From assembly GCA_019649035.1 (NCBI GenBank), contig BMAT01010805.1:172781-192936 (forward strand): DNA of 20,156 nt, given 5' to 3'. The stretch's first letter is position 1, and every line of letters starts with the position of its first letter. Shown in pieces: positions 1-11,429 of the stretch. The translations under genes were made by a program, and so were the position numbers. The notes under the pieces are model-generated. The model saw only the letters and a list, made by a program, of their open reading frames with translations, was not told the DNA's origin and did no database searches. Source of the stretch: Elysia marginata (Eukaryota > Mollusca > Gastropoda > Plakobranchidae).

Positions 1-1611
1 GGGGTAGGGTCTGCTGCGCTCAGAAATATTATTTGAAGAGGATTCATAAGTTTGCCGGCATCTGAAGGAAAATAAATAAGTTGTTTTGAAATACTTGATC
101 ATTTGGCTTTGTGCGTGACATAGCTACAATTAGTTAATCAAATTAATTTAGTTGATTTGTATTTTATAATACTTTAATAAAATGCCCTAAGTGTAAGAAC
201 ATGCTTTTTCTTCTTTTTGAAATTATTGAACCACTCAATATTGGGTTGTCTTAAGTTTATTTCAGCTCATATTTAGAGTGAAAGATTATTCTTTACATAA
301 TGAAGTGTTGATACCGGTATTGTTTTTTTCCGTTTTCCGTGCCTATAGTTTTAAAATTTTTTGTTATACTAAAAGTCTCCATATTATTATTTTTTCTTCA
401 TCAATAAAATCTTTAAAAACACAATATCGACACAGTTTTGGGGCGCATAGGAAGTCGCTACACGGCATTAGCACTTGTTCATTGATAAGAAGATATTTCG
501 ACTTAGCACGCTCGACTGAACCACCCAATGACCCTAACGGTCACCTTTTCCTCTCACGTGTTCCCTGTCCATCAAAGTGCTTGCATGTCATTCGTTTTCT
601 GCAGGCCTAGGTCGTCGTGAGTGACAAGGGTTCCACCTGGCCTCAATAGGAGAAAATGCTTCAGTAAATTTGAACATGAAGTTGATTATAAACACTGACG
701 TGTAAGAACTAATATTCATGAACCTAGAAAGGATTTTGTAGACTCTAAAATTTTAGTTTTACATTCGATGTTTCCATAATAATCTTGATGAAGTGTAACA
801 AAATTAAATTTGTTGTTGTGCGAATCTTCGCATTTGATCAGGTGATTTTGATAATATTAAAAAAAAAAATATTGAGAATTTTTCCTTTACATATAAGCTA
901 GCCATCTTGAAATTTCTGTTTTAGGCGTAGGAAAAAGGTGCTCTAAATAAATTGAAAAGAAAAGCTTTTTATCAGTTTATAGTAACTCGCATTGAACCAA
1001 AACTTTAAGCCATAAATTGCTAATGCCCAGTTGTATCACATAACAACTCTAAAAACTTCATTACGAGTATCTCATAGGAAAATAAAATTTCAGTAGGAAT
1101 AACTTTATTTGTTTGATCAGTCTAAAATCCTTTTGAGAAGTCTTTTAAACTTGTGTTCAGATCTAAAATGCCATAATTGACTTTAGAAAAAAAGAGAAGC
1201 GGTTTAGCTTTCCAAATGCCAACTTTGGACAGTTTTGTTGAATTTTTGTATGACCTGTTTCCTTTTTGTGTTCATTTTGAATAATATTGAGCAGCTTTAT
1301 GTTTCATAAGTAGGTTTTATCATTTTTTCAAAAGAAAACCAAACTTCAAATTTCAAAAAATAATTGGACCCAAAAACAAACTTATAAATGAATATATGTG
1401 TATCAGAAACATTATTTCAATTTTCTAACGGTTGGTATTTTCTGGGTTAAAAAAAACCAAGTCGTACTTCCTTTAGTCGTATTATGCTACAAGAGAAATA
1501 ATGTAACATGTAGTTTGAAAACTTAGCATTTTAATAAAATTTATCTTGCTTAACTGTTCATAACTTTAACAGCTGCCTCGGTAAACGTTATGAGCTCTGC
1601 GTCTGACTTAC
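1..1611. other. AT-rich non-coding DNA
   Basis: No recognisable gene, RNA or repeat was found. The stretch is dominated by A/T runs. A pocket at about 430-650 is richer in GC than its surroundings and contains the end of a 110-codon open frame on the plus strand (278-610). That frame begins in low-complexity AT-rich sequence, shows no domain I know, and is no longer than chance would allow. I do not call it a gene. Confidence 0.5.
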
Positions 1612-1791
1612 TGGCGTTATGGAAAATTTCATTTTAAGTAAAGCGGAGATGAAATAACCCAGAACGCGGATAGGATTGCTAAAGCTTAGTGGTCCCATTG
1701 GCATTTCAGCACCTCCACAAAACTGTTTATCGCCGGGTTTGGGATTTCGATTGGCCAGGATGTTTTGGGTATCACATCTGTCATGCTTATT
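1612..1791 (-). CDS. Possible isolated exon, unknown protein (weak)
   Basis: On the minus strand 60 codons are open, running down to a good splice donor: the sequence reads CCA followed by GTAAGT (1606-1611). The peptide includes the stretch NPKPGDKQFCGGAEMPMGP, whose Gly, Pro, Cys and charged content is unlike the Lys/Asn/Ile/Phe-rich peptides of random AT-rich frames. It faintly recalls the P-x-x-G-x-x-x-C spacing of thrombospondin type 1 repeats, but the tryptophans and most cysteines of that domain are absent, so I do not assign it. No strong acceptor with a pyrimidine tract is visible at the upstream end. The opposite strand is also open here (1676-1888). It may be chance in a GC-richer pocket. 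Confidence 0.15.
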
Positions 1792-2829
1792 TTATTATCA
1801 TATTATTTTGAAAGGCATACTTACGATTTCCAGCCACGGCTCACATTGTAAATACTTTGAGACTTCAAGTCATTATCACTCGCTTTGAAAATGTAAAACA
1901 ACTTCAAGTCAGTGCTGAAAATTTTCTTGTAGAATGCTAGTATAAAGTGTAAGAAGGCTCAAAAGACAGCAGAACCAAAATGGTCCCACACATGAGTTAA
2001 ATATATGCTATATGGTGTGTAAAATTATATGCTTTGCTACACTGGTCTGCTTTGGTGCCCCTATAGGTAGATTATATCCATTCTTAAAAAGGACGCAGAA
2101 GCCTGGACGGAACCTTTGAAGATACAAATAATTATTTTCTCTGAGACTCAAAGTGACTTGAAGACGTAGTTATTGTTTATCTATTAAAATTGTAAATCTT
2201 TTTGGTCTTGTCTTTTGTTTGTGTATCTGATAATCTTCTATCATGTATTTTATTCTTTAATTAAATTTCAATTTTCCATTGGAATGGTTTTATAATTTTG
2301 TTTAAAAAACCCATTCTACTGTAGACTATGCCTGGTTTCGCGTCCTATTTTTAGATGTATTCAAATAAAAGTTGTCATTCCTTCACGTTACGGAAATGTT
2401 TAAACAATGTGGCTGATGCAAAGCTTTGTTGAGAATCATGTTTTTAACCAGAGGAAGTGATTAGGAACAACTTAATTCAATTTTGACTAACCCTTTTCTG
2501 CTTCGAATTCTCCATCTCCATTTTAAGCTTTTTGAAAAAAAAATTATCAAGTCAAAAATATAAAAAAGTTAGAAGATAAGAGCTTTTAAGTGATTTATTG
2601 ATAGTACAAATTTTAAAAAAACTTATCTTGATAACATTTTTAGGAAAGGGTAAGAATATGAATTGTCTAAAAAGAATTTATGGTCATTAAATAATTATGC
2701 AAATGAAAAAAAAACATAAAAGAAAAGAAATACAACCTTTTAAGGATTTCTTTTACATGTAATTAAGTGGGAGGTGTCTAGGACTTTAATGTTTATAATG
2801 AAATAATAAAATATTATGCGGTATTGCAT
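1792..2829. other. AT-rich non-coding DNA
   Basis: Nothing gene-like is visible. The ten bases CTTCAAGTCA occur directly at about 1863 and 1900 and inverted at about 2153, the only internal symmetry I noticed. It is too short to define a mobile element. The remainder is A/T-run-rich sequence. Confidence 0.5.
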
Positions 2830-3003
2830 CATCACATTTACTTGTGCGGGCAACATTAACTCACTTAAGACGCCGCTTGCAACATGTAAGGGCAACGTTA
2901 TTCCCTATGGATTGCACCTGCACTATTTATACTATGTACATTGAATTTCCTCACGGGATTAATAAAGAATTATCTCATCTCTCATCTTATCTCATATCTC
3001 TTG
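2830..3003 (+). mobile_element. Probable 3' tail of a truncated LINE or LINE-dependent SINE
   Basis: A short sequence ends in the ordered signals typical of retroposon 3' ends. A small hairpin TTCC-TCAC-GGGA (2947-2958) is followed by AATAAA (2961-2966) and then by a degenerate tandem tail of ATCTC/ATCTT units (about 2970-3003). The same order, hairpin then AATAAA then short tandem repeat, closes the intact LINE elsewhere in this window, but the sequences differ, so this would be another family. The body upstream (about 2830-2945) contains no coding region I can recognise, and I cannot place the 5' boundary. The call rests on the layout only. Confidence 0.4.
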
Positions 3004-3369
3004 CGGTCTTTATTTTTAACACTCACTATATAAACACTGCTTTAACACCTAATCAGACGAACATTAATTTGCTAGCTTTAACACTTTCTTTGACAATTTC
3101 CGGTCCGTAATTTTAGTTCGCGAGGATTTTTTAAAGGCATGTACTCAAAACCGTCCACCATCGGAAACCTGGATCAAGTTTTTCTAGAAAAACACCGTTA
3201 TTCACCTTGAGTGTGTACTTTTGTATTTGATTTTTTTCTCAAACATAATTATGGTATGCCAAACTAAAGATCTTGTCTTTCTTCGAAGGTTTGTGAACTC
3301 ATTTTCTTTCTTAAATTTGTTACGGTACTACATTTCTTTGTTACCTTTCAGAGAAAAGACGAAACAGTC

Positions 3370-3371
<2 letters not shown>
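3004..3371. other. Non-coding DNA, nothing recognised
   Basis: Unassigned AT-rich sequence lies between the putative retroposon tail and the TC microsatellite. A plus-strand frame at 3221-3478 is mostly the translation of the TC tract and is not a gene. Confidence 0.5.
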
Positions 3372-3437
<66 letters not shown>

Positions 3438-3450
3438 CTTTCTTTCTTTC
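3372..3450 (+). repeat. (TC)n microsatellite running into TTTC repeats
   Basis: About 31 perfect TC units (3372-3433) are followed by a short TTCT/TTTC stretch. It is a plain simple-sequence repeat with no gene in it. Confidence 0.97.
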
Positions 3451-4862
3451 TGCATCTTGTTTCCACATTTCATCTTAAACGGTTCCAAAACTTTTTCTCC
3501 AATTAGTATAAATTTCATATGACCTAGTGAGCTGATAATAAAATGCCCGAAAAAAAACTATCCCACGCTGCCATATCAGGCAATGTAAGTGACCCCAATA
3601 CGATGATGGTTTCATCTCTAGCCCCAGCTATAAAATTTTGTTGGGTGCTTTAACAAGCCAGACGAGAACTTATTTATTACTAAGTCCCAGCGCCAGATAT
3701 TTCTGTTATGGCCAGTGTACACCCCTTTTATATTCCTAGTATAATGTCCCAAGCAATAAATTACTCTTTACTATAAGCGCACACATCTGTATTACATTTA
3801 ATTATTATTGGTTTTATTCACGAAACTGTAACTATAAAAACTTGCTTGAACTGGGAGAACCTGTTAACTACATCGCCATTATTCGAACGCATGACACGAG
3901 ACGTTGTAAAAGACCACGATTTTGTTGCCATTTTTAATGGTTATAGAATAGTAATGTTGTAGTCAAGATCTAATGGTTGATAAGGAATATCTGGGAGTCA
4001 GTGCATTTTACTATAACCAACATTTTCGAGAGTAGGCCCAGTAGAACTAGGTTTGTTACTTTGATAGCTTTTGTTTTCCAATCGTGAAACTCAAACTGTT
4101 TCTCAAACATTTTTTTTCTTTATGTGATACACTTTGCAACTATACGTCTCCGCAAAATAGGGCCCATAAAATCCTACAACATAAAGTGCAATGCTGCGGT
4201 ATTAGCCCCCTGTTCCCCTATTAGCGTAGTCAATAAACTTTATCTATGATGAATTCTTCTTCAACAAACCAAATAATGAATCGAAATTCTAAACTCTTCC
4301 ACTCGTTTAATTGGCAATTAAAGGTGAAAGTTATTGATGTTATTTCATTTACAAACCATTGCACAAAAAATAGGAATAGTTACTTTTATTCGCAGGAGTT
4401 TCACATTGCCGCCAAATTGATATTGATTAGTATACAGATACTGAGATTATACATCTACCTAGTTCGCTTTTTTTCTTTTTTTTAAGCTATAATTGACTTT
4501 GATATCATTGAACAAACTTTTCTAATCATTTAAATCAGTTTGCCTTCTTAGAAGGCATCAAAGTAACGCAAACATAAGATCTCTATGCCTTTTTGAGAAG
4601 GGATTAGATAAAATTTAACTAAAATTTTTATTCTAAATTATTCTCTTAAGAAGGACCTTTTTAACGCAAGTGTTTTTTTTTCTCCGCTGAGCATATCGTG
4701 GATGGACAGTATATCTATCAAGATCACAACATTCGGTGGTTTTATTTATTAACCGAGGCAAGACAAACTTATTCAAACATATCGTACTTCAGCATGAAAA
4801 CTGCTTAGGTCCATATATGAGCCTAATATTTATTTTTAAATGTGGAATGCCACTAATCCCGG
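3451..4862. other. AT-rich non-coding DNA
   Basis: No gene, RNA or element was identified. A good-looking splice donor (AATGTAAGTGA, about 3583-3593) is present on the plus strand, but no convincing exon leads into it. The open frame at 4246-4485 has the Asn/Ile/Lys/Phe-rich composition of random AT-rich sequence. Confidence 0.5.
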
Positions 4863-4914
4863 CCCCCCCCCCCCCCCAAAAAAAAAAAAAAATAAATAAA
4901 TAAATAAATAAAAA
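4863..4914 (+). repeat. Compound homopolymer: C15, A15, then (TAAA)n
   Basis: Fifteen C (4863-4877) abut fifteen A (4878-4892), followed by about five TAAA units. It may be the A-rich tail of a decayed retroposon on the plus strand that gained a C run, but no retroposon body is recognisable upstream. Confidence 0.95.
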
Positions 4915-7028
4915 TATCGAACGCCACTCATTCTCACAGGTCTTGCGTGTGTTAAAAAGCAGAACACGAAATGCCAAAGTTGAAACCCCCAGAGCGTATG
5001 TTGGGCATCATCTCTTAATTAATTTATCAATGCCATGTGCCAAAAATGCTGCCGCATTGTTTTCGTGTTTAAAATTGTTCTTGCCACCCTTTCTCAATTG
5101 GTTTCCGGCATTTTACATAACATTCCGCCTATTTAGCAATTTTCACTGTCTTCATAATTATATTATTTATCTCATAAGGAGGGGGGGGGCTGTTAAAGGA
5201 AACAAATCATAAAACGTCTTCATATTAACAACGTTGAAATGATCAGATGTTGAAATTTTCAGTAACATCGGTTATAATTATAGAGCAGGATACCATCCTA
5301 GAAAGTTGTGTTTCGTAGTTGTGAAATTCTTTGATTTGCAGTAATCGGTAGCCCCGAAGATTAGTTTTTTTTTTGTTTTTTTTTTAAGTGTTTTTTTTTT
5401 ATTAATAAAGGTCATTTATACTGAGTGTTCAACTGGGGAATAGTCGCTTAGGAGGAAATTTAAAGCACAGACAAAGAAGGAGAAGCTATTTTAAGGTGAA
5501 TAGATACAAAAAAGTCGACGCTTAAAGTACAATTTAAAGAAACGTTCGTGCTCAAAGTAGTCGCAGCGTATGTTCTGCCATAAAATACTCGCAGACAGCC
5601 TAAAATCAAACGTTTTGACTCAGCTTGATTGTGGTTGCAATATTAAGTTCTTTTGTTTAGAAAACTTTTGCTCTACCACTTTATGTGCAAAAATCCTCTT
5701 TAGTGATTTTAATAAAGCTTTTTGACGGTCAAAATCCAATCCCCTCCCTCCTTTTGTTTCAGCATGCACACGTACGACTGTTATTTGTTAAAAAATTAGT
5801 AAATTTCATGAAACGTAAATGCACAGCAACATTTTTTTTTCAAATTTTGAGGTTGTTTAACTTAGAATCTAACCCAAATACTAAGTATTTAAATAGACAA
5901 AGAGACACTAGAACATTACACAAAATAGTCACCAAACCCCCTATTACACAGAAAATTTGATTAACAAAACTGTGGATAAACACGATTTGTGGTTTTAACA
6001 GACACCATACTACCAATAAGCAAGACTAAAATCTTCATGGATTGGTACGTGCCAATGAACCTGTGTAAACGAACCTACTCACTCTTTGATTGTTTAAATG
6101 CTACCGTAGACCTGCTGCGCTAAAGAATTCGCTCTAATTGTTCAAACTCTTATTAATTAGATTATGCCATTGTTGAATTTGGTCTCTTCGTGCAGCTTTC
6201 TCCATTATCATTCTATACATCTGAGAAGGATTTGGCTGTTAATTATGCTTGAAATCGCTCACAACCTAGGCCTCCATACTCAAAAGGCCTGTCAGTCAAA
6301 ATGTAAACAAGCTTGTGCATGAGAGTTCTAATGATCTATCTTTTTTAACTTCTCAGTATAGTTAGGGCACATGATAACTCAACTAATGCTTTGCTGTTAT
6401 GGGCCGGCCCAAAATAAAGTTACATACAAAATATAGGGAATATGATATCTACTCATGTTGGAGTGCTCGGCCTGTCCTACGGCGGCCTAGCCCACAACCT
6501 GAGGAATCAATTGAAAAACTAATGACAATAATTCACGGTCGTTTCTATAGCACGAATAACCAGTATTTAACACAGTAACGCTTTACTCTCAAATTTGTTT
6601 TCTTCATATCATTTTAAGCAAGAGCTCAGCAAACCAGACTCATAATAAATACGTGTGCGTGAATTAGGAAAATGCATGCACTATACTCTTTTGTGTCCCA
6701 AAAGTTCATAAATTCGTGATCGAAACTAAGGATACTACAACTGGATCGGCAATACATTATTTTGGTATAAAAATGCTTTTTCATAATAATGACGCTCCTA
6801 GTCCAATAGAACTCTTGAGGTTTGACCTGTTATGTATGCAGTTAATATGGTTTCTCAAATCTGAAATTTCAAAAGCCTTATTTTTCAAACTTTGGAAAGA
6901 TAAGTTGCAATACGTTATATTTATTCACGGCTTTATGTACTCTCTGCCTATGCGTGTCTAGAAAAGGGAAAGAGGGCAGATTAAACAAGTCTTGCATTTA
7001 ATGAAGCCTAACAAAAACTCATCCTTTA
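4915..7028. other. AT-rich non-coding DNA
   Basis: No recognisable feature. It contains a G9 run near 5180, several T runs (5366-5400), and scattered short open frames (4943-5212, 5685-5960, 6716-6961) whose products have no motif I recognise and whose composition fits chance. Confidence 0.5.
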
Positions 7029-7190
7029 TTTCGCTGGTTCATTTAGCAGCAAAGATGCCACCAGCACTTCAGCTAACCAAGCGAAAGCGGAAGCGGTGTC
7101 ATCTTGTTCTTGGGCGGAAATGAAAGTTGGCGATCGCTCGGGGCAGCGGGCTGAAAACATGGCAAAACATCGGCAGCTTTATTGACTGTG
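7029..7190. other. GC/CpG-richer pocket with imperfect inverted repeat; possible exon remnant
   Basis: Against an AT-rich background this segment is clearly richer in GC and CpG. Its left part can fold: TTTCGCTGGTT (7029-7039) pairs with AACCAAGCGAAA (7075-7086) with a single-base bulge. A plus-strand frame (about 7045-7185) reads SSKDATSTSANQAKAEAV and onward, a Ser/Ala/Glu-rich peptide with a coding-like look, but both strands have comparable open stretches. Splice-like motifs can be found for either strand. I cannot decide between exon, regulatory island and chance. Confidence 0.25.
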
Positions 7191-8519
7191 AGCGTAGATG
7201 TTGTGAAAACAGAAAACGGAAGTAATTTTATGACAGATCAAGTTGAGCATGAGAAAATCTCAGGAGGCTTACTTCAAATTGTATCTCATTAGCTGCGCGG
7301 TTTTCATCTCTTTTGAATTTCAAATACTTGTTTCAATTGAAAAATGTCAGTGAAATCCTAAGATGCCGGGTTTTTATATTTGACAGTAAGACTACACTTT
7401 AGAAAAAAAAACGCCACGAATTTTATGCGTTTTGTTTCGCATTTTCCCCCTTTAATTCAACCATGTAGTCAACAGAAAAAAAAATAAAAACAAACTAGTA
7501 GTGTAAAAGCGAAAAATAGCCTGCAATTACCGTTGTCTCTCGGGCAATTAGATTTCAATTGTTTGACAATATCCTTTCAACATTTAATCAATGCACCAGC
7601 GGCGTATGTTTCTAAAACTGCTGTTTTGTATGATAGATATCTCCAGATTTAGCAGGCCTTGACATTCTAAAGTCGCGCTTTTATGTATTCAATGGATTTT
7701 TTATTAATACAGCCATGTATAAACAACTGTTGGCATTTGGCTGAGTTTTTTTTTTTGTTGGTTTTGACTTCAGGGAAGCGATGGTGATGAGAACTACTCA
7801 ATGGTTTTTGCAGTAGTGCTAGATGAAAGTTAGAGAGAGGAAACAGAGAGAAATCATATTAAATGTGGTTTTTTTTTTTACTTTATGCCTCAATGGAAAT
7901 AAAGGTGTATAAAAGTTGTATTTCCCGAGATAACTATGTTTGTCATTGTTTTAGAAAATGTGTTAAAATGACATGTACTAAAAGTATCATTTTATCATGG
8001 AGTTTTAAATACATTTAGGCTACAGGTTAAAAACAATGTTGTAAGTACAAACAAATCTCTCGTGTTTTTTTTTAAATTCACGCCATGGAAAACATAAATA
8101 ACAGTGATTGCCAGTGATGCAAAAGGTAGTTTTACATAAATAAGCATGAAATATGTCTCGTGGTGACGCATTTAAAATATTATCATTCCTAACATGCTGT
8201 ATAAGACAGATAAAATCTAGGCTAAAATTATAATTTGATTGTAACAACCTATAAACAAAGTACGCTCTTCAAATAAAATTTGACACTTTGGTTTTAGTAT
8301 ACGTGTATACTTGTTTTATTATGTTAATAACTATTCATGCTTTTTGAATCAGTAAGAAAATGATTGTGTTTTATATTGTTTAATGTTTAGTTTTAGTTTA
8401 AGGATTCATTAGTTTTTTTAGTTGCCTACCGTCGTTTTCCTGATATGATTTTTTAAATAAAAAAAAAATTGCATATCTGTAAAAATAGATGAAAAAAATG
8501 TTAATGAAAGGAGAGACAA
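7191..8519. other. AT-rich non-coding DNA
   Basis: Nothing recognised. There are several A and T homopolymer runs. The minus-strand open frame at 8020-8247 has no identifiable domain. Confidence 0.5.
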
Positions 8520-8690
8520 ATAGAGACAGATAGATAGATAAATAAATAGATAGAGAGATAGGTAGATAGATAGATAAATAGATAGACAGATAGATAGATA
8601 TATAGTTAAATATATGGATAGATAGAGAGAGCGAAAGAGATAGATAGAGAAAGAAATAGAGAGAGAAAGAGAGAAAAGGGAGAGTACCTT
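8520..8690 (+). repeat. Degenerate (GATA)n / (GAGA)n microsatellite
   Basis: Interrupted GATA units with AATA, GACA and GGTA variants grade into GAGA/GAAA repeats towards the right. The many interruptions suggest an old array. Confidence 0.93.
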
Positions 8691-9481
8691 AGTAGTACAA
8701 TAAAAGAGTCTAAATAGAGCTCTAGCTCTTCGACAACGGCATCGATTTAGTTTTTTGTGTAATTGTAATGTATTTCTTTACACAGATAGGACATTTTCCT
8801 GATGGTTTGCTTTGCTGATCTTGAATTCTTTATTTCTCTTTTGCCACCACTGCTACTGGCAAAGATGCACGAGATTTTTTATAGACTTGAACGTTTAGCT
8901 TTTAGACTGATCTGGTTAATGCCTTCATTGTTTGTGATATTCATCTCAAATGGACTCTTAATTCCTAGTTGAAAGATGTTTAAAGCTAAAAGTACTTGTG
9001 AATTTTTTGGCTTGTTTATAAATAAAAACAAAGGGATCCAAACGCAATGACTCTCCCAGCCAAACAAATTTACAACTGCAATAACTAACTGTTATAGGTG
9101 TGAAATGGACAACCAAGACCGTCACATTTATTTAAATAAATAACGTATGAATCACTGAAGAAATAATCAAGCACCGTAGCTGAAAAGGTGTAGGCATAAA
9201 TATCTTAAAGTTAGGTGAATTCAGCTGTATATTAAAATGAATTCTAGAAACGGTAACTCAATGTAAAAACGATAATAAAGCTTAGCGGCATGGCTATATC
9301 ATAAAAATCAGTACGATACTAACTGGTGAAGATTAACTTCGTGGAGGAACTGTTCTATCAGGAAAGGCAAAACAACAGAGAAACGATGTGGAGAAACTAG
9401 AGAGTTGCGTGATATTGACTAGACATCATAAAAAGCTGACAGCCGTAAGAAGTGAAACGATTCTGCTGTAAAAATTCTACT
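8691..9481. other. AT-rich non-coding DNA
   Basis: No gene recognised. A minus-strand open frame of 62 codons (8879-9067) has no motif I know. On the minus strand there are overlapping AATAAA-like hexamers near 9126-9142. They would lie downstream of the possible terminal exon at 9482-9645. Confidence 0.45.
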
Positions 9482-9645
9482 TTAGCCTACCACAAAAGTC
9501 ACAATACTTGTGGCAATGAAAACGGTCACTGCGTCGGCGATCCGTAATATAAAGATGTCTCGTCCGTATTTAACTTCTTCCGTTTCTCGGGGCATATTTT
9601 TCGTCACTCCTGCATCCCAAAAATATTTCTGACGAATCACTGGGC
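9482..9645 (-). CDS. Possible terminal exon, hydrophobic C-terminus (weak)
   Basis: On the minus strand a pyrimidine tract ending in AAG (acceptor AG at 9646-9647) precedes 53 open codons that stop at TAA (9482-9484). The first two thirds are charged (it includes KNMPRETEEVKYGRD). The last roughly 24 residues are mostly hydrophobic (FILRIADAVTVFIATSIVTF), which could be a membrane segment close to the C-terminus, although it contains an Arg and an Asp. Amino-acid use differs from that of random frames in this AT-rich DNA, and the pocket holds several CpG. AATAAA-like hexamers follow about 350 bases downstream. I do not recognise the protein. It could equally be a chance frame. Confidence 0.22.
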
Positions 9646-10734
9646 CTTAAAAAAACTCCTTACCAATTAGGTAAACTTCACCGACTTCCGTTTATCGATT
9701 ATAATAATTATAGGTTATACTTGTGGTCCGGAGGGAACGTGATAAGCAAAGCGGTAAATACACGTAATGAAGTACATCTTTATTGACCTAAAGGGTTCCA
9801 TCTGTGTGTGGAAAAAACCCTACTAAAGCGTGGGTGTCTAGGGAAAAGTGGATAGTTCCTTTAAAAGAAGACACAAAAAGACTTTTAATGATGTTAAAAA
9901 TAAACAGGGAACGGGGTCGACATCGCGGACAGATAAAATTTAAAAATCATCCATAACCAGATTAGCTTATAAGGTTAAGGTCTTTCTCCATCCATCGTTT
10001 TAAAATTGCTGTCTAAGAAGAAGGCCCCTACTGTCAATATTCTGTTGTCCTCATTTTTTAAAATTCCGAGACCTACACCAACTTCAACTTAAATTCAATT
10101 GCTTCTAAATTCTTACCTTTAATTGTGCTCCCAAACCAACTTCCCCAATTTGCGACAAGGCCATTCCGAGAAGGTCTGGTGTTCGGAAGTATAATTTGAG
10201 AAAACAACTTCTGAAGTAGATTTTGAAAAATTCAAATACCAGGTAACTAGATCTATTTTGAAAGTCTTTTAAGCATAATTCAACTTTTATCGTTAAGAAG
10301 CTTACAAATTTCACCATTGTGATGTAAAACTTGCGACACCAGGATCATTAGGACTGGTAAGACGCATTGTTATAATGTTAAGTCCACTTTAGCTTATGAT
10401 ATATTCTCTAATGAATGAATTTAAGTTTTGGGGTGAATTTCTTATTTGAAATATTTTATAGAGAGCATTTTCATAGAAAACGTGGGTTGCTCCCTTGAAA
10501 TTATGACTGAAGAATAATGATAAATACCTAATAATATGGGTTTATTGCGTGTAGAAATTCAAATTTTAAAAATCCAACTATTGGTATTCAACTTGCTTCT
10601 ACCTGCGAAATTTATACTTTTTTTTAAGGCACCATTTGAGAATGCTTAACATTTATAGTACATTAACTCCATTATTCGGTTGAGAAAGCGACAAAGGAGC
10701 TTGGTGGATTGGGGGGGGGGAGAGGGCTATATAC
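9646..10734. other. AT-rich non-coding DNA
   Basis: Nothing recognised beyond a G-rich run (10711-10719). The minus-strand open frame at 10105-10317 has no domain signature. Confidence 0.5.
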
Positions 10735-11040
10735 CAATGATACAAAGTCTAAACTGACCTCTAGGGCATCTCGCGGCTCTACCAACGCTCAAGTAGCCAA
10801 TCATCCCACTAATGAGGCCTCTCCGGACCAGGCTTTTCTGATGAGACAGGACAAATGACCATCGGCTGCTCGGCGAATGACCGCAATGAGATCAAAATAG
10901 CAAGAGCAACGCGTTCTCAAGTCCAGGAAGATCGTCACTAATTTCAAGTTTACCCACAGTTTCTGAGCCGAAAGTCTGCACGCCCCTCCCCGGCCCACCC
11001 TGCTCCACTATCCCTGGAAAAAGTGGCCCATAGAAACGTC
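10735..11040. other. CpG-containing GC-rich pocket, possible regulatory island or exon
   Basis: This roughly 300-base segment has many CpG dinucleotides and GC-rich words, in sharp contrast to its flanks. It contains a CCAAT motif (about 10797). The minus strand is open for 65 codons (10801-10998), but the product is not recognisable. The word CTGATGAG (hammerhead-core-like) occurs, but no matching helix II and GAAA could be found, so no ribozyme is called. Confidence 0.3.
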
Positions 11041-11231
11041 TTTGTGGTTTAAACTCTCCTTTTCTGTCTGCGATTGCTATTGTATTGATAGTGTAGGCCC
11101 TACATATTTTTATATTATGATTCGTTTAATTTTGTTTTCGAACTTGCTTGACCAAGTCTTCCCGGTGATTGTGAGCCTTTTTTTTATATCTTTTTGTGAC
11201 TCATTTGGTGCTCTAATGCGCAAAGAATAAT

Positions 11232-11234
<3 letters not shown>
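11041..11234. other. Non-coding DNA, nothing recognised
   Basis: T-rich sequence between the GC pocket and the TC microsatellite. No gene or element is visible. Confidence 0.5.

Positions 11235-11297
<63 letters not shown>
11235..11297 (+). repeat. (TC)n microsatellite
   Basis: A near-perfect TC array of about 30 units with one T-T interruption near 11279. It lies about 130 bases outside the 3' end of the LINE and is not part of it. Confidence 0.97.
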
Positions 11298-11429
11298 TAA
11301 GCATCCTTCTCGTAACAACACTGTTGTTCTTATATATATCTACAATAAAGTTACGTGTGTACCGGTTTGAAATAGTTTGGGAATTTTTTTACTAAATCCT
11401 AAGATAAACTGCCGTACTTGTTTATTTCT
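11298..11429. other. Flank of the LINE insertion
   Basis: Unassigned AT-rich sequence between the TC array and the left copy of the target-site duplication. Confidence 0.5.

Noticed and set aside
278-610. 110-codon plus-strand open frame
   Set aside because: The first half is AT-run sequence, there is no domain, no splice signals fit, and the length is within chance for this window.
1850-2165. Possible MITE based on inverted CTTCAAGTCA words
   Set aside because: Only about 10 bases match, with no target duplication and no further terminal symmetry.
3221-3478. Plus-strand frame ending in poly-Leu-Ser
   Set aside because: It is mainly the translation of the TC microsatellite.
8879-9067. 62-codon minus-strand frame
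   Set aside because: No domain recognised and no splice or promoter support; chance length.
10838-10970. CTGATGAG followed by GCCGAAAG, as a hammerhead ribozyme core
   Set aside because: The segment after CTGATGA does not pair with sequence before either GAA(A), and no matching outer stems are present.
11110-11304. Minus-strand frame with poly Arg-Glu
   Set aside because: It is the translation of the second TC microsatellite.
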